In this document: piece after piece, positions 35,697-41,612 of the stretch
Position numbering within the stretch: position 1 is the first letter of the stretch
Layout: every line of letters starts with the position of its first letter
Assembly: GCA_934120315.1 (NCBI GenBank)
Contig: CAKOTX010000005.1
Location: forward strand, 43,419-107,418
Source: an uncultured Clostridia bacterium
GTDB taxonomy: Bacteria > Bacillota > Clostridia > TANB77 > CAG-508
Direction: 5' to 3'
DNA: 64,000 nucleotides
The notes under the pieces: model-generated
What the model was told of the DNA's origin: nothing
What the model saw: the letters and a program-made list of their open reading frames with translations, nothing else
The model's database searches: none
Position numbers and translations under genes: made by a program

Positions 35697-35725
35697 TTGA
35701 CATTTATTTTCATTTGTGTTAATAT
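35697..35725 (+). promoter_or_regulatory. Promoter of antisense RNA 1
   Basis: On the plus strand TTGACA (35697-35702), 17-bp spacer, TAATAT (35720-35725) with TGT upstream. It points toward the 3' end of the small membrane peptide gene on the other strand. The identical arrangement occurs in copy 2. Confidence 0.75.
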
Positions 35726-35731
35726 ATTTAT

Positions 35732-35817
35732 ATAAAAGAATAAGAGCTTACGCCCTTATTCCTGTGGTTTGTTTAGAGATTTGTCCTCGCCTGGATAAAT
35801 CTCTATTTTTCTTTTTT
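35732..35817 (+). ncRNA. Predicted antisense RNA 1 to the membrane-peptide gene
   Basis: A short transcript of about 85 nt is bounded by a consensus promoter and a strong terminator. The terminator is a 12-bp stem (35775-35786 with 35793-35804), then ATTTTTCTTTTTT. It is complementary to the last 20 or so codons and the 3' untranslated region of the peptide at 35756-35923. Between the two copies the stem changes one A-T pair to T-A and one G-U to A-U, keeping pairing. This supports a functional RNA. Confidence 0.7.
35738..35761 (-). terminator. Terminator of membrane-peptide gene 1
   Basis: GAATAAG and CTTATTC form a stem including the stop codon, followed on the minus strand by TTTTAT. The same hairpin is in copy 2 at 37334-37357. 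Confidence 0.7.
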
Positions 35818-35923
35818 CAGAACTATATTTGAATATGTACTTGTTTCTTGAACAAATATGTATCAAAAATCCTATTCCTCCAAAAAAAACTAATTTCATT
35901 AATAGATGCTCTATTAACTCCAT
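35756..35923 (-). CDS. Small single-span membrane peptide 1 (type I toxin candidate), 55 aa
   Basis: The product starts MELIEHLLMKLVFFGGIGFL, one hydrophobic span (about residues 3-23), followed by a basic segment SRNKYIFKYSSEKRK and a short acidic tail. GGAGGTG lies nine bases before ATG. Between this copy and the one at 37352-37522, changes in the first 44 codons are mostly synonymous (Glu5, Ser25, Ile40, Pro44), which supports this frame over the others. It has its own consensus promoter and terminator inside the suf operon, and an antisense RNA gene over its 3' end. A toxin role is inferred from this layout. Confidence 0.8.
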   Translation of the reverse strand: MELIEHLLMKLVFFGGIGFLIHICSRNKYIFKYSSEKRKIEIYPGEDKSLNKPQE

Positions 35924-36000
35924 AGTAGAGGCACCTCCTTCTTTTGTAATTTACATTTATGCCAGAATTCGGTACTCCTTTATTCAAACACACTACATGG

Positions 36001-36029
36001 ATTATATCATCAATGGTAGTAATTGTCAA
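36001..36029 (-). promoter_or_regulatory. Promoter of membrane-peptide gene 1
   Basis: On the minus strand TTGACA, 17-bp spacer, TATAAT: a perfect consensus. It gives a leader of about 70 nt. Confidence 0.85.
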
Positions 36030-36050
36030 TATTTATCGAACCTTTTTTCG

Positions 36051-37271
36051 CTATTTTATAAACTTTTTAAACATATCATACGCCTTATTTAAAGCATGAA
36101 CAAGTCTATCTACATCTTCCTTTGTATTATAAAAATAGAAACTTGCTCTGCATGTTGAATCAATACCTAAAAATCTCATAAGTGGTTGTGCACAGTGATT
36201 TCCAGAACGTACACAAACACCTTCTGAATCTAAAATACTCGCAACATCATGTGGATGAACACCTTTTATGTTAAATGATATTACTCCTGAATGATTTTCT
36301 TTATTTGGTGTCATGTATAATGTTAAGTAATCTAATTTTGATAGTTCTTGTCTTGCATATGATACTACATCATTTTCAAGTTCTTGTATTTTATCATACC
36401 CAATTTTTTGAATATAATCAATTGCTGCACCTAAGCCTACAACACCTTCTACATTTTGTGTTCCTGCTTCAAACTTATTTGGTAATGGTGCAAATGTTGT
36501 ATCTTGTTCATAAACATATTCGATCATATCTCCACCCATTAGGAATGGTGTCATTTTATTTAAAATTTCTCTTTTTCCATATAATACACCAATCCCTAAA
36601 GGAGCTAACATTTTATGTCCTGAAAATACTAGAAAATCTGCATCTAAATCTTGTACATCAATTTTCATATGAGGAATACTTTGTGATGCATCTACGATTA
36701 CAATTGCACCTTTTTTATGTGCATATTTTATGATTTTCTTTACATTATTTATTGTTCCTAAAACATTTGAAACATGTGCAATTCCTACTATTTTTGTTTT
36801 ATCTGTAATTTTACTTTCAATTTCTTCATCTGAAAGTTCAAAATTTTCATTAATGTACATATAGTTTAATTTACTTCCTGTTGCTTTTGTAATTTTTTGC
36901 CATGGCACTAAATTTGAATGATGTTCCATTATAGATATTACTACTTCATCATCTTTTTTTAGGTTGTCCATTCCATATGAATATGCAATTAAATTTAAAC
37001 TTTCTGTTGCATTTTTTGAAAATATTATTTCTTCTCTATGTTTTGCATTTATGAATTCTGCAATTTTTGTTCTGGTATTTTCATATACTTCTGTTGCTTC
37101 TATGCTTAATGTATATGCTCCTCTATGTGGGTTTGCATTATTCTTTTCGTAAAACTCTTCTACTGCTTTTATTACTTGTATTGGTTTTTGCGTTGTTGCC
37201 CCACTGTCTAAATATGCTATATTACGATTTTCTAATAATGGAAAATCTTTTTTTATTTCTTCTACTTTCAT
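36051..37271 (-). CDS. sufS: Cysteine desulfurase SufS
   Basis: A 406-residue PLP enzyme that takes sulfur from cysteine for SufU. The PLP lysine is in FSGHKMLAPLG. The active-site cysteine is in RSGNHCAQPLM, and EHHSNLVPW and DASQSIPHM bind the cofactor. AAAGGA precedes ATG. Copies of the membrane-peptide module lie on both sides, separating sufS from sufD and from sufU. Confidence 0.97.
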   Translation of the reverse strand: MKVEEIKKDFPLLENRNIAYLDSGATTQKPIQVIKAVEEFYEKNNANPHRGAYTLSIEATEVYENTRTKIAEFINAKHREEIIFSKNATESLNLIAYSYGMDNLKKDDEVVISIMEHHSNLVPWQKITKATGSKLNYMYINENFELSDEEIESKITDKTKIVGIAHVSNVLGTINNVKKIIKYAHKKGAIVIVDASQSIPHMKIDVQDLDADFLVFSGHKMLAPLGIGVLYGKREILNKMTPFLMGGDMIEYVYEQDTTFAPLPNKFEAGTQNVEGVVGLGAAIDYIQKIGYDKIQELENDVVSYARQELSKLDYLTLYMTPNKENHSGVISFNIKGVHPHDVASILDSEGVCVRSGNHCAQPLMRFLGIDSTCRASFYFYNTKEDVDRLVHALNKAYDMFKKFIK

Positions 37272-37292
37272 TTAGAAATCCTTTCTTTTTAT

Positions 37293-37321
37293 TTGACATT
37301 TATTTTTATTTGTGTTAATAT
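37293..37321 (+). promoter_or_regulatory. Promoter of antisense RNA 2
   Basis: On the plus strand TTGACA (37293-37298), 17-bp spacer, TAATAT (37316-37321). Same sequence as promoter 1 with one spacer change. Confidence 0.75.
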
Positions 37322-37327
37322 ATTTAT

Positions 37328-37417
37328 ATAAAAGAATAAGAGCTTACGCCCTTATTCATGTGTTTGGTTTGTTTGAGATTTATCGTGTTCAGGATAAATC
37401 TCAATTTTTCTTTTTTC
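37328..37417 (+). ncRNA. Predicted antisense RNA 2 to the membrane-peptide gene
   Basis: A second copy of the short antisense transcript. The terminator stem (37373-37384 with 37393-37404) has sequence changes relative to copy 1 that keep pairing, followed by TTTTTCTTTTTT. It overlaps the C-terminal codons and terminator of the peptide at 37352-37522. Confidence 0.7.
37334..37357 (-). terminator. Terminator of membrane-peptide gene 2
   Basis: GAATAAG/CTTATTC stem as in copy 1, followed by TTTTAT on the minus strand. If efficient it would separate sufS from upstream suf transcription. Confidence 0.7.
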
Positions 37418-37522
37418 AGAACTATATTTGAATATGTACTTGTTTCTGGAACAAATATGTATCAAAAATCCTATTCCTCCAAAAGACACTAATTTCATTA
37501 ATAGATGTTCTATTAACTCCAT
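37352..37522 (-). CDS. Small single-span membrane peptide 2 (type I toxin candidate), 56 aa
   Basis: The product starts MELIEHLLMKLVSFGGIGFL and is nearly identical to copy 1 through residue 44. The tail then diverges (EHDKSQTNQTHE against GEDKSLNKPQE). GGAGG precedes ATG by eight bases. Its leader carries an insertion of about 65 nt, absent from copy 1, with a perfect 10-bp hairpin (TGCATAGATT 37574-37583 with 37606-37615). Paired with antisense RNA 2. Function inferred only. Confidence 0.8.
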   Translation of the reverse strand: MELIEHLLMKLVSFGGIGFLIHICSRNKYIFKYSSEKRKIEIYPEHDKSQTNQTHE

Positions 37523-37659
37523 CGGATTTACCTCCTTCTTTTGTATTTACATTTAAGCCATATATGACATAAATGCATAGATTAACAGGCTGTGCATAGC
37601 TTATCAATCTATGCACTTATGCCAGAATTTGGTAAATACTCTAATCAAACACACGAATA

Positions 37660-37688
37660 AGTATATCATGATGTAAACTTATCGTCAA
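37660..37688 (-). promoter_or_regulatory. Promoter of membrane-peptide gene 2
   Basis: On the minus strand TTGACG, 17-bp spacer, TATACT with TGA upstream. It gives a leader of about 130 nt. Confidence 0.7.
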
Positions 37689-37715
37689 TATTTTTTCGAA
37701 CTTTTTTTCGTTTTT

Positions 37716-38762
37716 TTAATCTAACCTCTTATCAATCTCACTTAAAATTTCATCTTTCAGCTCCTCATCAGAAATTCTCTCAATAATCTTATTAAACTTA
37801 GATTTAACAATCAATTTAACCGCTTCTTTATAGCTAATACCTCTAGTCATAATATAAAATAACTGTTTTTCATCAACTTTGCCAGAAGCAGTAGAGTGAT
37901 TACCTTCTACATCTTCTTCAGTACATAAAAGCATTGGTAATGCAATAGATTTAGCCTTATCAGATAAAAGCATACAATATTCATTTTCATTTCCTTTTGC
38001 TTTTTTAGAACCTTTTTTGAAATCAATAGTTCCTTTAAAGTTCTTCTTAGCAGAATCTTTTAAAGCTCCTTGCACATCAATATCTATATTAGTTTTGGGT
38101 CCTCTTAATTCCGCAATATAATTGATGTCTTTTCTTTGTTCACCAATACCTAAATAGATTGATTTCAAATCATTGTCTGCATTTTCTCCAATTATGTTTG
38201 AGTAATAATTAGAAACGCTAGTTTTTCCACCAATATCAATAATTGTATAATTTACTTTTGAATTTTTTTCTAATCTATTTTCTATTGCTTCAAAATTATT
38301 AGAATTTTCATTTAATAGATTTACAATTGTTACATTAAGTTTTGCATTTTCATTTACGATTGTTCTGATAATTCCGTTGTGTAAACATTTTTGAGTTGTT
38401 TGAGATTTATATTCAATAATTACATTTGTATCACCATTTGCAATTATTTCTATTTGATTTATTAAGTTTAAATTATTATCATCAAAGTTATATCTTATTT
38501 TGATATTCTCTTTTTTGTTGCTTGTCTGTATTCTTATCTTGCTGTTTGCAGTTTCATAGTTCAATTCTTCCAAAATTCTTCCTGTACCATAAGTTAACGG
38601 TGTATTTGAAACTTCGCCATCTATAGTACTTTTATCACTAATAATTTCTACATTTTTAAATTCAGCAATCTTTTCTGGAATTTCTAGTTCAACTTCTATA
38701 TTGTTTATTTTAAAATTTCTTGCTGTTCTAACTGGTGTATCATTTACCTTTAATTTTTCCAT
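37716..38762 (-). CDS. sufD: SufD iron-sulfur scaffold subunit
   Basis: A 348-residue SufD-type protein of the SufBCD scaffold. It has the beta-helix core with GALKDSAKKNFKGTIDFKKGS and NEYCMLLSDKAKSIALPMLLCTEEDVEGNHSTASG. The latter carries the conserved E-D-V-x-x-x-H motif. The C-terminal helix ends YIMTRGISYKEAVKLIV. It is shorter than enterobacterial SufD (about 420 aa) at the N-terminus. It overlaps sufB by one base (TAATG). Confidence 0.9.
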   Translation of the reverse strand: MEKLKVNDTPVRTARNFKINNIEVELEIPEKIAEFKNVEIISDKSTIDGEVSNTPLTYGTGRILEELNYETANSKIRIQTSNKKENIKIRYNFDDNNLNLINQIEIIANGDTNVIIEYKSQTTQKCLHNGIIRTIVNENAKLNVTIVNLLNENSNNFEAIENRLEKNSKVNYTIIDIGGKTSVSNYYSNIIGENADNDLKSIYLGIGEQRKDINYIAELRGPKTNIDIDVQGALKDSAKKNFKGTIDFKKGSKKAKGNENEYCMLLSDKAKSIALPMLLCTEEDVEGNHSTASGKVDEKQLFYIMTRGISYKEAVKLIVKSKFNKIIERISDEELKDEILSEIDKRLD

Positions 38763-40162
38763 TATCCAATTGCCCCCTCTAACTCTAGATTTATTAAATT
38801 ATTCATTTCAACTGCATATTCTACTGGCAATTCTTTTGAAATTGGATATGCAAATCCTCTTACAATCATTGCTTTTGCATCTTCTTCTGTTAATCCTCTT
38901 GACATTAAGTAGAATATTGCTTTATCACTGATTTTTCCTATTTTAGCCTCATGTGAAAATTCTACTTCATCTGTTCTAATATCATTTACTGGTATTGTGT
39001 CAGATCTTGAAATATCATCTAACATAAGTGATTCGCAACTTACACTACATTTTGAATTTTTAGCATTTTCATTTATTCTTACTAATGCTCTATAAGTACA
39101 TGCTCCGCCATCTTTAGAAATTGATTTTGAATTTACTACTGATGATGTATTTGGTGCATTATGGATTACTTTAAATCCTGTATCTAGGTCTTGTCCTCCA
39201 CCTGCAAATGTAATTCCTGTGTATTCTGTTTTTGCATTTTCTCCATTTAATATACTCATTGGATATAACATAGAAACTTTTGATCCAAATGAACCTGTTA
39301 CCCAATCAATTTGTGCATTTTTTCCTACTATTGCCTTTTTAGTATTTAGGTTCATCATATTTTTTGACCAGTTTTCTATTGTTGAATATCTTAAATATGC
39401 ATTGTCTTTTACATATAATTCAACACATCCTGCATGTAAATTTACTTTATTATATTTAGGTGCAGAACATCCTTCTATAAAGTGTAGACTTGCACCTTCA
39501 TCCACTATTATTAATGTATGTTCAAATTGCCCTGATTCTGGTGAGTTTAATCTAAAATATGATTGTAAAGGAATATCTAATTTTACTCCTTTTGGCACAT
39601 ATACAAATGAACCTCCTGACCATACTGCTGCATGTAATGCAACAAATTTGTGGTCACTTATTGGAACACATTTCATGAAATGTTCTTTTACTATTTCTGG
39701 ATAATCTCTTACAGCAGATTCCATATCTGTATAGATTACTCCTTGTTTTATTAAATCTTCTTTCATACTATGATAAACTACTTCTGAATCATATTGAGCT
39801 CCAACGCCTGCTAATGATGTTTTTTCTGCTTCTGGGATTCCTAATTTATCAAATGTGTCTTTTATTTCTTCTGGCACGTCTTCCCATGAACTATTTAAAT
39901 TTGTTTTTGGTTTTACATATGTAGCTATTTCGTCCATTTTTAACTCTGATAAATCTGGTCCCCATGTTGGAAGGTCTAATTTTTCATACATCTCTAATGC
40001 TTTTAGTCTTATTTCTAACATCCAGTCTGGTTCATTTTTTCTTTTTGAAATTTCTTCTACTATTTCTCTACTTAGACCTTTTTGCATTTTGAATTCATAA
40101 TTATCTTGATTTTTTATATCATATATATTTCTATTTATTTCTTCTACTTGAGTTTTAGCCAT
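38762..40162 (-). CDS. sufB: SufB iron-sulfur scaffold subunit
   Basis: A 466-residue SufB, the subunit that holds the nascent cluster. The family blocks seen are WSGGSFVYVPKGVKLDIPLQ, QFEHTLIIVDEGASLHFIEGC, KCSVSCESLMLDD and EFSHEAKIGKISD. Length and motif order are normal. It starts 12 bp after sufC. Confidence 0.96.
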   Translation of the reverse strand: MAKTQVEEINRNIYDIKNQDNYEFKMQKGLSREIVEEISKRKNEPDWMLEIRLKALEMYEKLDLPTWGPDLSELKMDEIATYVKPKTNLNSSWEDVPEEIKDTFDKLGIPEAEKTSLAGVGAQYDSEVVYHSMKEDLIKQGVIYTDMESAVRDYPEIVKEHFMKCVPISDHKFVALHAAVWSGGSFVYVPKGVKLDIPLQSYFRLNSPESGQFEHTLIIVDEGASLHFIEGCSAPKYNKVNLHAGCVELYVKDNAYLRYSTIENWSKNMMNLNTKKAIVGKNAQIDWVTGSFGSKVSMLYPMSILNGENAKTEYTGITFAGGGQDLDTGFKVIHNAPNTSSVVNSKSISKDGGACTYRALVRINENAKNSKCSVSCESLMLDDISRSDTIPVNDIRTDEVEFSHEAKIGKISDKAIFYLMSRGLTEEDAKAMIVRGFAYPISKELPVEYAVEMNNLINLELEGAIG

Positions 40163-40174
40163 TGCCTTTCCTTT

Positions 40175-40915
40175 CTATTTTTTATATTGTGCATAACCTG
40201 TTTCTTCAATCTCTTCAGCTAATTCAGCTGTTGAAGTTTTAACAATTTGTCCATTTACTAAAACATGTACATAATCAACTTTTAAATGATTTAATATTCG
40301 TGTATTATGTGTTATTATTAGAACTGCATTATCATCATTTTTGAACATTTCAATACCTTTTGAAACAATTTTTATTGCATCAACATCAAGTCCTGAATCT
40401 GTTTCATCTAATATTGCAAGTTTTGGGTTTAATACAAGCATTTGTAAAATTTCATTTTTCTTTTTCTCTCCACCAGAAAATCCAACATTTAAATTTCTTT
40501 CAATTAGCTTTGGATTCATGTTTAATTCTTCTGAATATTTTTTTACAGTATCCTTAAATTCAAATATCTTAACTGGCTTTTCTGTTACTTTATTTTTAGC
40601 ATATTTCAAAAAGTTCATTGTTGAAATTCCAGGTATTTCCTCTGGTAATTGGAATGACATAAAGATTCCTTTTTTAGCAATTTTATCTGTACTTAAATCA
40701 TTAATATTTTCTCCTTCAAACTCAACAGAGCCACTTACTTTTGTATATTCCGGATTATTTAAAATAACATTTGCAAGTGTTGATTTTCCAGCGCCATTGG
40801 GTCCCATTATTACATGAACCTCTCCTTTATTTATTTTTAAATTTAATCCTTTTAAAATTTCTTTTTCTCCTGCATTTACATATAAATCTTTTATTTCTAA
40901 TAATTCTTTACTCAT
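40175..40915 (-). CDS. sufC: SufC ATPase
   Basis: A 246-residue ABC-type ATPase that drives the SufBCD scaffold. Walker A is GPNGAGKST, the signature FSGGEKKKNEILQM is specific to SufC, and Walker B is LAILDETDSGLD. AAAGGA precedes ATG. It lies 48 bp downstream of the DtxR-type regulator. Confidence 0.97.
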   Translation of the reverse strand: MSKELLEIKDLYVNAGEKEILKGLNLKINKGEVHVIMGPNGAGKSTLANVILNNPEYTKVSGSVEFEGENINDLSTDKIAKKGIFMSFQLPEEIPGISTMNFLKYAKNKVTEKPVKIFEFKDTVKKYSEELNMNPKLIERNLNVGFSGGEKKKNEILQMLVLNPKLAILDETDSGLDVDAIKIVSKGIEMFKNDDNAVLIITHNTRILNHLKVDYVHVLVNGQIVKTSTAELAEEIEETGYAQYKK

Positions 40916-40932
40916 TTTTCATTTCCTTTCTG

Positions 40933-40995
40933 CTAATTTGGGACCGGATATTTTTTGGGCATGCTAATTTGAGACCGGGTATTTTTTTGGCATCC
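40933..40995. repeat. Tandem 31-bp repeat at the dtxR/sufC junction
   Basis: Two adjacent units of about 31 bp are read on the plus strand as GCTAATTTG-(G/A)-GACCGG followed by a T-tract and GGCAT. One encodes the last residues and stop of the regulator. A related unit lies at 54933-54958. Confidence 0.6.
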
Positions 40996-41425
40996 TCTTT
41001 ACGCAACTTCTACATTTTTTTTCATTTATATCATAATTACAATTTAATTCTCTTAACCCTAAAACATTATGCACATATTTAGCTAATTTATTTATGGTTT
41101 CATCAGTTGTAACTAATTTGATTTTTTCTGCTTCTTCTTTTGCCTCTTGTTCCTTCAAATTTAATACATCTTTTAAGAACAAATAAACTATGTCATATGC
41201 TTCTAAAATCTTTTGAGCCAGATTTTCTCCTTGCTCTGTTAATTCTATTGTTCCATAAGTTTCGTATTTTACTAGACTTTCTTCTTTTAAATTATTTAGT
41301 GCTTTATTTACACTCGGTTTTGAACAATTCATTTTGTTTGCAATGTCTGTTACTCTAATGTTTCCATTTTGCTTTTTTAATACATACATTGTTTTCAAAT
41401 ATTCTTCTAATGCTTTTGATATCAT
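40964..41425 (-). CDS. DtxR/MntR-family metal-dependent regulator
   Basis: A 153-residue DtxR-family repressor with an N-terminal winged helix (YLKTMYVLKKQNGNIRVTDI, CSKPSVNKALNNL) and a helical dimerisation/metal domain. It lacks the C-terminal SH3-like domain. It ends instead in a cysteine group, CNYDINEKKCRSC, which could bind metal or an Fe-S cluster. I chose the ATG at 41425, preceded by AAGGAG; an upstream start adds seven residues. First gene of the suf operon, with an operator in its promoter, so likely autoregulated together with suf. Fe or Mn as ligand is not decided. Confidence 0.88.
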   Translation of the reverse strand: MISKALEEYLKTMYVLKKQNGNIRVTDIANKMNCSKPSVNKALNNLKEESLVKYETYGTIELTEQGENLAQKILEAYDIVYLFLKDVLNLKEQEAKEEAEKIKLVTTDETINKLAKYVHNVLGLRELNCNYDINEKKCRSCVKRMPKKYPVSN

Positions 41426-41462
41426 TTCTTCTCCTTCTATTGTCAATATATCTAAATTGATA

Positions 41463-41520
41463 ATATTGCCAAATGTTAACTACGGTTAACATTATAATAC
41501 ATATTGCCACCTTTTGTCAA
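41463..41520 (-). promoter_or_regulatory. Promoter and DtxR-type operator of the suf operon
   Basis: On the minus strand TTGACA (41515-41520), 18-bp spacer, TATAAT (41491-41496). A palindrome with 9-bp arms (AATGTTAAC, four bases, GTTAACATT; 41472-41493) overlaps the -10 box. ATATTGCCA occurs on both sides of it (41463-41471 and 41501-41509). Repression by the adjacent regulator is inferred. Confidence 0.78.
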
Positions 41521-41523
41521 TAG

Positions 41524-41566
41524 AAAAAGAGTGAGAAATCTGAATTTTCAGATATTTCCCACTCTT
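41524..41566 (-). terminator. Terminator of the second mgtA gene
   Basis: A stem of about 16 bp (GAGTG-AGAAAT-CTGAA with its complement), followed by TTTTTCT on the minus strand. Confidence 0.75.
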
Positions 41567-41612
41567 CTCGTTTAACTAGGCGGTATATCATGTATTACAT
41601 ACATTCATACTT

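Noticed and set aside
35823..36029. 68-codon minus-strand frame overlapping the small membrane peptide, and its 64-codon counterpart at 37422-37616
   Set aside because: The frames lack ribosome sites. Differences between the two copies are synonymous in the MELIEHLL frame instead, which has GGAGG and ATG in both copies.
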